Origin: CAWAYR01 sp050250955
GTDB taxonomy: Bacteria; Acidobacteriota; Vicinamibacteria; Vicinamibacterales; UBA2999
DNA length: 64,000 nt
Direction of reading: 5' to 3'
Assembly (NCBI GenBank): GCA_050250955.1
Contig: JBFWNR010000003.1
Coordinates: 1 to 64,000 of the forward strand
Every line of letters starts with the position of its first letter. The stretch's first letter is position 1. Both the position numbers and the translations under genes were made by a program. Under the pieces are notes generated by a model. It was not told the DNA's origin. It ran no database searches and saw only the letters and a program-made list of their open reading frames with translations. This document shows positions 8,521-16,874 of this stretch, in pieces.

Positions 8521-9177
8521 CGCCGCCTCGGGCGGGCACGGGGCGTTGCTGTAGCCCGACCGGAACGCCTTCACCGTGCCGGCCGCCGGATCGAAGCGGT
8601 GCCGCCAGACGCACGCCGTGTCGTTGGCCAGCAGGTGGATCGACACCGACGGCACGTCGGACACCGTCCGGACGTAGTGGATGTCGTCGCGCGGCGGCAC
8701 CAGCGAGTAGAACTCGCCGGTGTCCATCGTCTGCGTGCGCGCCACCTCGAGGTCGGCGCGGTCCTGGTCCTCGCCGTCGTCGAGACGGTGGTAGACGGTC
8801 TCGAACTGCCGGCCGCGATAGACGCCGATGAGCCCCCACGCCAGGTGGTCGTGCACGGGGGTCTCGGCGCCGGCGGGTATCACCAGCGAGAAGAGCGTGA
8901 GCGAGCCGTCGTCGGCGCGATAGAGGGCGTACTGGCCGATGCCGCTGCCCATGCCGCTGGTCGGATCCGGCGATCCGTACGCCTCCGGCAGCCAGCCGTC
9001 GGCGGCGAGCAGCGCGGCGAAGGCCGGCTTCAACGCCTCGACCCGCGCCGGCACGTCGGCGATCGCCGCGGTGAGCCGCCGCGTCTCGTCGACGAGGGCG
9101 CGGATTTCCGGGGTGTCGACGAGATAGCCGAAGCGCACCGGCCGATCGTGATCGTGAGGCTGACCGAAGTCGCACAT
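8512..9177 (-). CDS. Cysteine dioxygenase-like cupin enzyme
   Basis: The start chosen is ATG 9177 (221 aa); the frame extends upstream but without family-like sequence. The cupin core shows PVHDHLAWGLIGVYRG (His ligands about residues 106 and 108) and SVSIHLLAN (third His about 180). These three histidines are the iron ligands of thiol dioxygenases such as cysteine dioxygenase and 3-mercaptopropionate dioxygenase. It is therefore likely to oxidise a small thiol to a sulfinate in the cytoplasm. The substrate-specific residues cannot be settled by eye. It overlaps the convergent membrane protein gene by 9 nt. Confidence 0.78.
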   Translation of the reverse strand: MCDFGQPHDHDRPVRFGYLVDTPEIRALVDETRRLTAAIADVPARVEALKPAFAALLAADGWLPEAYGSPDPTSGMGSGIGQYALYRADDGSLTLFSLVIPAGAETPVHDHLAWGLIGVYRGRQFETVYHRLDDGEDQDRADLEVARTQTMDTGEFYSLVPPRDDIHYVRTVSDVPSVSIHLLANDTACVWRHRFDPAAGTVKAFRSGYSNAPCPPEAASA

Positions 9178-9215
9178 GGCTGAGATGGTGACACAGCACC
9201 GGCCAGTCCGCAGGC

Positions 9216-9857
9216 TCAGCGCCGGACGGGCCGGCGGGCCGGCACGACCGCGCCCGCGGCTTCGAGCGCCACGGTGATCCGCTCGCTGAACGGGCGCCGG
9301 CGCCACTCGCGGCCGGTCGGTTCCCACAGCACCGTGCCGCCATCGGGCGACGCCGCGTTGACGTCGGCACCGGCGGCCAGCAGCCGGGCAACCACGTCAG
9401 CGCCGTCACAGCCGGCGGCCCGTTCGAGCGCGCTCGTGCCGTCGCGGCTCACCGCGATCGGGCTGGCGCCGGCACGAACGAGCCGGGCGGCCGCGCCGAC
9501 ATCGCACGTGGCCAGCGCCACGACGAGCAGGGGCTCGTCGGCGGGCCCCAGCGCCGGCGTGTCACTGCCGACGCCCTCGCCGGTGGCACGCCCGATCGTC
9601 CGGCGCAGGTACGAACGCCACTGCGAGCGATCGTCGGGGTGCAGGCCGCGGGCGAGATAGCGGGCGAGGCGATTGTCGTCGCGGGCGCCGATCGCGTCGG
9701 CCGCCAGCGCGTGGTCCGGCCAGTACTCCGGCAGCAGATACACACCGGCCAGCACCGCGATCACGGCGGCCGTCGTTGCGAGCGGCTTGACGAACAGCGT
9801 GTAGCCCAGGCCATCACTGTAACGCCGGCGCCCTCGGGCCACCACGGTCGGCGACAA
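9216..9857 (-). CDS. Membrane-anchored ankyrin-repeat protein
   Basis: The 213-aa product has one N-terminal membrane segment (about residues 28-45) and then a presumably periplasmic domain. Two to three ankyrin repeats can be read, for example AARLVRAGASPIAVSRDGTSALERAA and VVARLLAAGADVNAASPDG. The domain is a protein-binding scaffold with no known partner. The gene lies 38 nt upstream of the cupin gene on the same strand. A second membrane-anchored ankyrin gene is at 58261-59154. Confidence 0.75.
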   Translation of the reverse strand: MSPTVVARGRRRYSDGLGYTLFVKPLATTAAVIAVLAGVYLLPEYWPDHALAADAIGARDDNRLARYLARGLHPDDRSQWRSYLRRTIGRATGEGVGSDTPALGPADEPLLVVALATCDVGAAARLVRAGASPIAVSRDGTSALERAAGCDGADVVARLLAAGADVNAASPDGGTVLWEPTGREWRRRPFSERITVALEAAGAVVPARRPVRR

Positions 9858-9965
9858 AGGCGTGGGCGTTGGAGGGTGTCGCCGGCGCGATGGCAGCGAT
9901 CGAGGTGTCGGGCATCGTGTGCCGGCGGCGGCCGAAGCGCCGCCCGGGCCCGCACCGTCAGGCCC

Positions 9966-10436
9966 TCACGGCAGCAGGGCCACGATGCCGCAGGCGCCGG
10001 CGGCGAGCGACGCCGCCGTGCGGACGTGGTTCCACCACGTCCACTCTCGGAGATAGACGGCCCAGTAGTCCCGCGCCCCCGGGCCGTCGGCCGGCAGGGA
10101 CTTCAGGCGCTCGTTCCTGGGCACGTTGAAGGCCGCCGTCACGCCGACACACCCGACCACGTAGAGCACGGCCGCGGCCAGGAGCAGCGGCGAGCGCACC
10201 GGGGTCCAGTCGCTGAAGGCGAGCAGCGCGCACGCGACCTGGAGAAGCGCGGTGCCGATGAACGCTCCGAGGAACATCGGGTTCAGGACCACGACGTTGA
10301 TGCGCTGCATCGCCGCGATGCCGTGCGCCGGCGGCAGCTGTGCCAGCGCGCCCATCACGAAGGTGGAGAAGGCGTAGAAGACGCCGCCCACGGTGGTGGC
10401 CCCGAGAATCCCGGCGATCGCGACGAGCGTCAGCAT
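9966..10436 (-). CDS. DUF1772 / anthrone oxygenase-like membrane protein
   Basis: The start ATG at 10436 gives a 156-aa, four-helix membrane protein, the usual length of the DUF1772 family; the longer frame upstream adds only arginine-rich repeat-derived sequence. Family-like signals are the N-terminal GGVFYAFSTFVMGAL, the QRINVVVLNPMF segment and the C-terminal WTWWNHVRTAASLAA. The family includes fungal anthrone oxygenases but most bacterial members are uncharacterised. It stands alone, with 108 nt to the next gene downstream and the repeat-rich region upstream. Confidence 0.8.
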   Translation of the reverse strand: MLTLVAIAGILGATTVGGVFYAFSTFVMGALAQLPPAHGIAAMQRINVVVLNPMFLGAFIGTALLQVACALLAFSDWTPVRSPLLLAAAVLYVVGCVGVTAAFNVPRNERLKSLPADGPGARDYWAVYLREWTWWNHVRTAASLAAGACGIVALLP

Positions 10437-11019
10437 GGCGAGCGGATGTCTCACTCTAACGTGTAGGACGGCTCGACCCTTCGGCTGGGCCAGTCCGGCA
10501 AAGCGCCCGGTCCTCAGATTTCGCCGCAACGGGACGCCACGACGTCGCGACCGCAGCCGGCAGACCATCCCGCCCACGCGGCCGATACGCACGCTGCGAT
10601 TCCGCGGCGGCGTGGCCGCGTGGCGACGTGGCGACTGCGCAGCACGGTCGGCAGAGCTGAAGCTCTGCCCTACGTTTCGGAGGCCAGTCCGGCAAGGCGC
10701 CCGGTTCTCACCGCAAGGGGCCGCGATGACGTCGCGACCCGCAGCCGTTCACGGTAGGGGCAGTCATTCGCGGGTGTGGAAGTACGTGGTCGCAGCAGAC
10801 TCTGCCGCACATCCGGCGGCCACGACGCCGCGGTGTCCCCTTGCGGCGAAATCTGAGGACCGGGCGCCCTGCCGGATGTCGCCCGCGTCAGGTCGTGCCC
10901 TCCCGGCAGCCCGGACCGAAGTGTGAGCCGCGAGGGGATACCGCGGCGGCGGGGCCGCTCGGCGGCACGGTCGGCAGAGCTGACGCTCTGCCCTGCGTGT
11001 TTTAGTATCGGGTCGCTTC
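10437..11019. repeat. Non-coding island made of repeat copies
   Basis: There is no convincing gene in these 583 nt. A unit of about 65 nt with the core GCGCCCGGTCCTCA occurs three times, direct at 10489-10560 and 10685-10747 and inverted at about 10815-10876. A second unit, CACGGTCGGCAGAGCT followed by its hairpin partner, occurs at 10643-10675 and 10966-10998. The core hairpin GGCAGAGCT-GA-AGCTCTGCC (10650-10669) has perfect 9-bp arms. This looks like a cluster of non-autonomous repeat elements. Confidence 0.8.
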
Positions 11020-13008
11020 TCAGATCGCGCTCCGGCGGGCCTCGGAGTAGCTGAGCATCTGCGCCGCGAAGTCGCCGCAGTAGGAGATGGCGACGTCGGT
11101 GATCGCGCCGTCCGCGTCGCGCACCGGCGTCAGCGTCGGCATCACGAAGCCCGTGTAAGACGGCAGGTTCAGCCGATCGACCCGGGCGACGATCTCGTTG
11201 CGCAGCTCCGGGTCGAAGTGCACGCCGTAGGTGTCGAACAGCGCCCGCGCCGCCGGGTAGTCCCCCTCGCTCTTGATGCGCTGCACCTCGTGCAGCATCG
11301 CGCCGACGCCGGCGCGGAAGCGCTCGACGCTCTCGAGCACGTGGTAGGTCTTGCCGTCGCGCTTGCGCACCGAGATGGCGTCGGTGTTGGCCAGCAGCCA
11401 GTGGACGATGGCCTGGCGGTTGCGCATGTGGTCTTCTTCGAGCTGGGTGCCCTCGCGGACGCGGCGCAGCTGTACGAGCGCGGTACGGGCAAAGGCCTCG
11501 TACTCGGTGCGGATGATCTCGGCGTGGTGCTCGGCCGGGACGATGTCGAGCTCCCCAAGGACCGGATCGGCGCAGAAGTAGAGGGCGACGAGGTCGGCGC
11601 GGGTCTCTTCGAGCGCCGAGTACTGCTCCTTCAGCAGCTCCTGCGGCTGGGCGGCGACGCCGGCCGCCATGCGGCCCGAGCCGTGGCCCAGCACCTCGTG
11701 GATCTCGGTGGCGAGCTCGCTGGCCACGGCGCCCCAGCGCTTGGCGCGGGCGAACTCGGCCTCGTCCCAGGTGAACTCGTGGCGGTACTCGTCGGTGGTG
11801 CTGTACTCGTAGGCCTCGGTGACGTTGGACAGCGTCACCGACTTGCTGCCGTGCGCCTCGCGCACCCGCTGGTCGTTGGGCAGGTTGACGCCGATGGGCG
11901 TGATCGGCCCGGAGTCGCCGGCTTCGACCACCACGTCGATGGCGGTCGCGGTCACGCCCTGCACGACCGGCTTGCGGTAGGCCGGATCGATCGGCATGCG
12001 GTCCTCGAACCACTGCGCGTGCTCGGCGAGCCGCTGGATGCGCGAGGTCTTCTCGGCGTTGACGTAATAGACCAGCCCTTCCCACGAGCCCTTCATGCCG
12101 CGGGCGTCCATGTAGACCTCGATGAAGCCGTTCATGGTGTCCACCGGGGTGTCGGTGGCCTGTACCCAGGCGATGTCGAAGGCGACGCGGTCGGCGTCCT
12201 CGCCGGTGCGATACCACTTCACGAGGGCGCCCAGCGCGGCGGCCAACGACGGCGTGGCGTGGTGAATCGCCGTCTCGAGATGCCCGATGACGCGCGACAG
12301 CTCGGCGTCGTAACGGCCACCGACGCGGTAGACCTCCTCCACCAGCCGGCCGTCGCGCTTGACCAGGCGCGAGTTGAGCGGGTAGCGCTCCACGAAGCCC
12401 TCGAGGTCGGCCATCGTCACGCCGTCGTAGAGGTTGTTGGCGCTGTCGCGCAGGATGTCGCCGCCCGGGCCCGGCGTCTTGCAGGTGACCATCGGATCGA
12501 CGGCGGCGTCCAGGAACGCCGGGGCGAGCCGACGGGCCAGGTCCGCCACGCGCTCGCCGGCCTCGGTGCGGAACCGCGCCCCGGCCGCGGCGGCGGCTTC
12601 GGCGGCGCCGACCAGCGCCGCCTCGGTGAGCCGCAGCACGAACTTGCGGGCGGTGAGGTTGTTGTAGCCGCCGCTGTTCAGCCAGAAGAGCTTCGTGTAG
12701 CGCCACACCTCGGCGCGGGTCGCCTCGTCGAGCGCCTGGTCGTGGGTGACCAGCGCCTCGAGGAAGTCGCGCATCGCCAGGCCGAGCCGGTAGCGCTGGT
12801 CGTAGTAGATGTCGCGGCCGGCCAGCGCCGCCTCGTAGAGGTGCCAGATGAGGAGCTTCTGGTCGAGCGGCAGGTCGGCGAAGCCGTCGGCGTAGAGCTG
12901 CACGACGGCGGCGTCGTCGACGCGCTCCAGCAGGTAGGGGCGGGTCGGGGCCGGGGCGGCGGCCGGAGCGGGAACCGGCTGGCTCAGGGGCGTCTCGTGG
13001 GATCGCAT
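11020..13008 (-). CDS. Dipeptidyl peptidase III-like metallopeptidase (M49)
   Basis: The 662-aa product carries the family-defining HEVLGH (HExxGH, about residues 437-442) and, further on, EETRAD, which supplies the third zinc ligand. Other parts such as YCADPVLGELD-like sequence and the C-terminal SYTGFVMPTLTPV fit bacterial DPP III homologues. No signal peptide is visible, so it should act in the cytoplasm, removing dipeptides from short peptides. I chose ATG 13008. A GTG at 13023 that overlaps the upstream stop as GTGA is an equally plausible start, because the ATG has CCTCC rather than a ribosome-binding site before it. Confidence 0.9.
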   Translation of the reverse strand: MRSHETPLSQPVPAPAAAPAPTRPYLLERVDDAAVVQLYADGFADLPLDQKLLIWHLYEAALAGRDIYYDQRYRLGLAMRDFLEALVTHDQALDEATRAEVWRYTKLFWLNSGGYNNLTARKFVLRLTEAALVGAAEAAAAAGARFRTEAGERVADLARRLAPAFLDAAVDPMVTCKTPGPGGDILRDSANNLYDGVTMADLEGFVERYPLNSRLVKRDGRLVEEVYRVGGRYDAELSRVIGHLETAIHHATPSLAAALGALVKWYRTGEDADRVAFDIAWVQATDTPVDTMNGFIEVYMDARGMKGSWEGLVYYVNAEKTSRIQRLAEHAQWFEDRMPIDPAYRKPVVQGVTATAIDVVVEAGDSGPITPIGVNLPNDQRVREAHGSKSVTLSNVTEAYEYSTTDEYRHEFTWDEAEFARAKRWGAVASELATEIHEVLGHGSGRMAAGVAAQPQELLKEQYSALEETRADLVALYFCADPVLGELDIVPAEHHAEIIRTEYEAFARTALVQLRRVREGTQLEEDHMRNRQAIVHWLLANTDAISVRKRDGKTYHVLESVERFRAGVGAMLHEVQRIKSEGDYPAARALFDTYGVHFDPELRNEIVARVDRLNLPSYTGFVMPTLTPVRDADGAITDVAISYCGDFAAQMLSYSEARRSAI

Positions 13009-13019
13009 GTGGGGAGGAA

Positions 13020-14414
13020 TCACAAGGGCAATGGCACGCGCTGGCCGTGCTGCGGAATCTGCACGTTCCAGGCCAACTCGCGCTCGAGGCGGGCTTTCAG
13101 GGCATCCTGGGCCGACGGTTCGCCGTGCACCAGGTAGGTCACGCCGGGAGGCGAGGGAAAGGTGCGCAGCCAGCGCACGATTTCGCTCGCGTCGGCATGG
13201 GCCGACATCCCGTTCAGTTTCTCGATCCGGGCGTGCACGGGAACGAACTGCCCATGGATCTTCACTTCCTGGGAACCTTCGATCAGCTGCCGGCCGCGGG
13301 TGCCGGCGGCCTGGAACCCGACGAAGAGGACGGTATTGCGGGCATCGGGCAGGCCGTGGGCCAGGTGGTGCAGAACTCGCCCGCCGGTGGCCATGCCGCT
13401 CGACGAGATCACGATCGCCGGTCCGCCCCGCTCGGTCACCGCCCGCGACTCCTGCGCCGAGGCCACAGGTGTGAAACGGGCTGTGCAGAATGCGCACACT
13501 TCGCCACGACGGCGCTGGACGTCGTCGTCCAGTTCGGCGGCATGCCGCTGGTAGAACTTGAGCGCCTCGAGGGCCATCGGGCTATCCACGTAGACGGGCA
13601 GGGCCTGGATCTTCCCGCCGTCCTCGAGCTTCTTGAGGGCGTAGAGCACCTCCTCGACGCGGCCGATGGCGAAGGAGGGCACGATCACCTTGCCCTTGCG
13701 GGCGGCGGTCTCGTTGACGATGGTGGCCAGGCGCTCCTGTTCGTCGCCGTTCAGGTGCTCCCGATCGCCATAGGTGGACTCCACCAGGAGCACGTCGGTG
13801 GCCGATCCGGCCGCCGGGTCCTGCAGCACGGGCCGGTTGTAGCGACCGAGATCGCCCCCGAAAATCACCGTGCCGCCGGTGCCGTCGCTGCGCCGCATCC
13901 GGACATAGGCGGCGCCGAGGAGGTGACCGGTGGGAATGAACTCCACCTCGAGCCCGTCGGCCACCGGGATGGGGCGTTCATACCCCACCGGCTGCAGGCG
14001 CGAGAGCGTGATCGTCGCCTCATTCTCGGTGAAGAGCGGCTGGGCGGGGTGGTGCTTGGTGTAGCCCTTGCGATTGGCCCGCTCGGCCTGCTCTTCCTGC
14101 AGCCGCCCGGCATCGGGCAGCACCAGGGAGCACAGATCCTGCGTCCCCGGTGTGCAGAAGATGCGTCCCTTGAACCCCTGCGCGACCAGTCGCGGCAACA
14201 TCCCGACGTGATCCAGATGAGCGTGGGTCAGGACCACCGCGTCGATCGTGGCGGGCGGTACGGGGGACTCGGCCCAGTTACGGAGCCGCAGTTCCTTCAG
14301 CCCCTGGAACATGCCGCAATCGACCAGCACGCGACGTCCCGCCGCTTCCACCAGATACCTCGACCCGGTCACCGTACGGGCCGCCCCCAGGAACGTCAGC
14401 GTCGATTGAGCCAT
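13020..14414 (-). CDS. MBL-fold beta-CASP RNA hydrolase-like protein
   Basis: The 464-aa product begins with an MBL domain: GAARTVTGSRYLVE, the zinc site THAHLDHVG (about residues 63-71), GHLLGAAYV, and GGDLGRYNRPVL. A beta-CASP domain follows, with VESTYGDREH, VPSFAIGRVEEVLYAL and VFVGFQAAGTRGRQL. The C-terminus has HGQFVPVHARIEKLNGMSAHAD and YLVHGEPSA. This is the YSH1/CPSF-73-like group, close to but distinct from RNase J, with expected RNA endonuclease or exonuclease activity. It is followed closely by the DPP III gene, possibly with a GTGA overlap. Confidence 0.9.
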   Translation of the reverse strand: MAQSTLTFLGAARTVTGSRYLVEAAGRRVLVDCGMFQGLKELRLRNWAESPVPPATIDAVVLTHAHLDHVGMLPRLVAQGFKGRIFCTPGTQDLCSLVLPDAGRLQEEQAERANRKGYTKHHPAQPLFTENEATITLSRLQPVGYERPIPVADGLEVEFIPTGHLLGAAYVRMRRSDGTGGTVIFGGDLGRYNRPVLQDPAAGSATDVLLVESTYGDREHLNGDEQERLATIVNETAARKGKVIVPSFAIGRVEEVLYALKKLEDGGKIQALPVYVDSPMALEALKFYQRHAAELDDDVQRRRGEVCAFCTARFTPVASAQESRAVTERGGPAIVISSSGMATGGRVLHHLAHGLPDARNTVLFVGFQAAGTRGRQLIEGSQEVKIHGQFVPVHARIEKLNGMSAHADASEIVRWLRTFPSPPGVTYLVHGEPSAQDALKARLERELAWNVQIPQHGQRVPLPL

Positions 14415-14514
14415 CAGCCGTTCGGACTCTACCAGATAGCTCCGGACCGGCGCCCGGCTGCTAAGCTACGGCGTGGCGGCGCGTCGGGCCGCAACGTTCC
14501 CTTCAGGAGTGCGC

Positions 14515-15933
14515 ATGCGTCTCGCAGTCGCCGCCGTCACGGCGTGCCTCGGCTTGTCGGCGACCGCCAGCGCCGACGGCCCCGGGCAGGCCGTGGCCGT
14601 CCGCCAGACGGCGCCGGCCATCTCGCTGAACGATCTGAGCACGTCGTTCGAAGCCCTGGTGGCGCGCATGGGGCCGAGCATCGTGCAGGTCATCGCCTCG
14701 GGCCTGGTCGTCGATCCGGACGCGGCCACGACCGACGGGCTGGTCGAGCGCCGGCGCTCCTCGGGCTCGGGCGTGATCCTCGACCCGGCCGGCTACGTGA
14801 TGACCAACTACCACGTGGTGCAGGGAGCGCGGCGGGTGCAGGTGGTCCTGGCCGGCGCCCAGGACGGCCAGTCGATCGTCCGGCCCCGCGGCCGGACCCT
14901 CGACGCGACGGTGGCGGGCGTCGACGAGGAGACCGATCTCGCCCTGCTCAAGGTGGCCGGCGCCGGGCTGCCGGCCCTGCCGCTCGGCGATTCCGACACC
15001 CTGCGCGCCGGACAGCTGGTGTTCGCCTTCGGCAGCCCGTTGGGACTCGACAACAGCGTGACCATGGGCGTGGTGAGCGCCGTGGGCCGCCAGCTCGAGG
15101 CCGACGACCCGATGGTCTACATCCAGACCGACGCGCCGATCAATCCCGGCAGCAGCGGCGGTCCGCTGGTGAACGCCGCCGGCCAGGTGGTGGGCATCAA
15201 CACGCTCATCCTGTCGCAGGGTGGCGGCAACGAGGGCCTCGGGTTCGCCGCCCCGAGCAACATCGTCAGGACGGTCTACGATCAGCTCAGGCAGTACGGG
15301 CGCGTGCGACGTGGCAGCATCGGCACTGTCGTGCAGTCGATCACGGCGGTGATGGCCAGGGCGCTGGCGCTGCCACGTGAGTCCGGCGCGATCGTCGCCG
15401 ACGTCGATCCGGCCGGGCCGGCCGCCGCGGCGGGCCTGCGCGTCGGCGACATCGTGGTCTCGCTCGACGGCAAGGCGATCGAGAACGGACGCCAGCTCGA
15501 CGTGAACCTCTACCGGCGCGCGGCCGGCGACGTCGCGCAGCTGGTCGTGTTGCGCGGCGACCAGACGGTCAACCTGCCGGTGGCGGTGGGGGAACGCGAC
15601 GACGATCCGCTGCGCTTCGCCGAGATGGTCACCCGCGACGAGCACCTCATTCCCCGGCTCGGCGTGCTGGCCCTGACCCTCACCGACACCCTGCGGGCGG
15701 AGGTCGGCGTCGGCGACGAGGTGACCGGGGCCCTGGTGGCGGCGCGGGCGGCCGAGTCGGCGGCCGAATACGGCGTCGCCCCCGGCGATCTCGTCGTCTC
15801 GGTGAACCGGGTGGCGATTCGCGGCCTCGACGATTTCCGGCAGCGTATCGCCGCGCTGCCGGCCAATGCGCCCTGCGCGCTGCAGGTGCTGCGGCAGGGA
15901 CAGTTCCTGTTCCTGGCCTTCGAGATCGAGTAG
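14515..15933 (+). CDS. HtrA/DegP-type serine protease with two PDZ domains
   Basis: The start ATG 14515 has a clear AGGAG at 14505-14509 and gives 472 aa with a signal peptide ending near ATASA. The protease domain has H100 in TNYHVVQ, D141 in ETDLALL and S214 in NPGSSGGPL. Two PDZ regions follow, about residues 285-370 and 385-470. It should act in the periplasm on misfolded or regulatory substrates. The stop is 11 nt before the sigma-factor gene, and the anti-sigma gene follows that, so the three probably form one envelope-stress operon. I do not assign degP, degQ or degS. Confidence 0.9.
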   Translation: MRLAVAAVTACLGLSATASADGPGQAVAVRQTAPAISLNDLSTSFEALVARMGPSIVQVIASGLVVDPDAATTDGLVERRRSSGSGVILDPAGYVMTNYHVVQGARRVQVVLAGAQDGQSIVRPRGRTLDATVAGVDEETDLALLKVAGAGLPALPLGDSDTLRAGQLVFAFGSPLGLDNSVTMGVVSAVGRQLEADDPMVYIQTDAPINPGSSGGPLVNAAGQVVGINTLILSQGGGNEGLGFAAPSNIVRTVYDQLRQYGRVRRGSIGTVVQSITAVMARALALPRESGAIVADVDPAGPAAAAGLRVGDIVVSLDGKAIENGRQLDVNLYRRAAGDVAQLVVLRGDQTVNLPVAVGERDDDPLRFAEMVTRDEHLIPRLGVLALTLTDTLRAEVGVGDEVTGALVAARAAESAAEYGVAPGDLVVSVNRVAIRGLDDFRQRIAALPANAPCALQVLRQGQFLFLAFEIE

Positions 15934-15944
15934 ACCCGCGACCG

Positions 15945-16874
15945 ATGGCGGACGCCGGCCGGGCCACGACGACGCGCGATCGGCACGCGGCGGCCGTGGA
16001 CGCGGCGTTCGGCCGCTCGCAGGGCGCGCGGTGGGGCGTCGACCGCGACACGTTCGCGGCCGCGGTGGCGCGGGCGGTGGCCGCACGCTTCGGCGAGGAT
16101 GGCGAGGCCGCAGCCGTCAGCGCCTTCATCGGTGCCCTGCACGCCGAGGATCTGGCGCTGGCCTGCGCCTGCCGCGACGGCCACGGTGAAGCCTGGGACC
16201 ACTTCGTCCTCACCTACCGACCGGAGCTGTATCGGGCGGCACGGGCCATCGCCGGCGAGCAAGGCCGCGAGCTGGCCGACTCGATCTACGCGGAGCTGTT
16301 CGGACTCACCGCGGACGTGGGGGAGCGCCGATCGCTGTTCCGCTACTACCACGGCCGCGCCAGGCTCACCACCTGGCTGCGCAGCGTGCTCGCCCAGCGC
16401 CACGTCGACGCCGTGCGGGCCGCGCGCCGGCTGACCTCGCTCGACGACGCCGGGCCGGTCGTGGCCGAACCCGCTGCCCACGCGTCGACGAGCGACCCTG
16501 ACACCGCGGCGCGAATGCGGACGGCCGCGGCGTGCGTCTCGGCGGCGCTGGCGACGCTCGAGGCCGAGGCACGGCTGCGGCTGGCGTATTACTACGTGCA
16601 TGGACTGACCCTGGCCGCCACCGGGCAGCTCTTCGGCGAGCACGAGGCGACGGCCTCGCGCAAGCTGGAGCGGGCCCGGTCGGCGCTGCGCACCGCCATC
16701 GAACGGGAGCTGGCCGCGCATGGCCTCGGCGCCGCCGATGTCGACAGCTGGGGCGAGGTGGCCACCCAGGCCTGGGACGGCGCCCTCGACGAGGCGCTGG
16801 CGGTGGCCGCGCCGAAGGGGCTCGAGGCGCAAGGGACGGCCCGGCCGTCGTTCAAAGGAAAGAGGACGCCGTGA
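15945..16874 (+). CDS. RNA polymerase sigma factor, ECF-like
   Basis: The 309-aa product has a sigma-2 region around residues 75-170, with DHFVLTYRPELYRAAR and FRYYHGRARLTTWLRSVL-AQRHVDAVR, and a sigma-4 helix-turn-helix around 215-255 (HGLTLAATGQLFGEHEATASRKLER). An extra N-terminal stretch of about 75 residues makes it longer than a usual ECF factor. It ends in GTGA, sharing bases with the anti-sigma start. The HtrA gene is directly upstream. The pairing with a zinc-finger membrane anti-sigma factor suggests that it responds to an envelope signal. Confidence 0.86.
   Translation: MADAGRATTTRDRHAAAVDAAFGRSQGARWGVDRDTFAAAVARAVAARFGEDGEAAAVSAFIGALHAEDLALACACRDGHGEAWDHFVLTYRPELYRAARAIAGEQGRELADSIYAELFGLTADVGERRSLFRYYHGRARLTTWLRSVLAQRHVDAVRAARRLTSLDDAGPVVAEPAAHASTSDPDTAARMRTAAACVSAALATLEAEARLRLAYYYVHGLTLAATGQLFGEHEATASRKLERARSALRTAIERELAAHGLGAADVDSWGEVATQAWDGALDEALAVAAPKGLEAQGTARPSFKGKRTP

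Noticed and set aside
10437..10592. N-terminal extension of the DUF1772 protein
   Set aside because: The extra 52 codons read through repeat-derived sequence and exceed the family length; ATG 10436 matches the family start.
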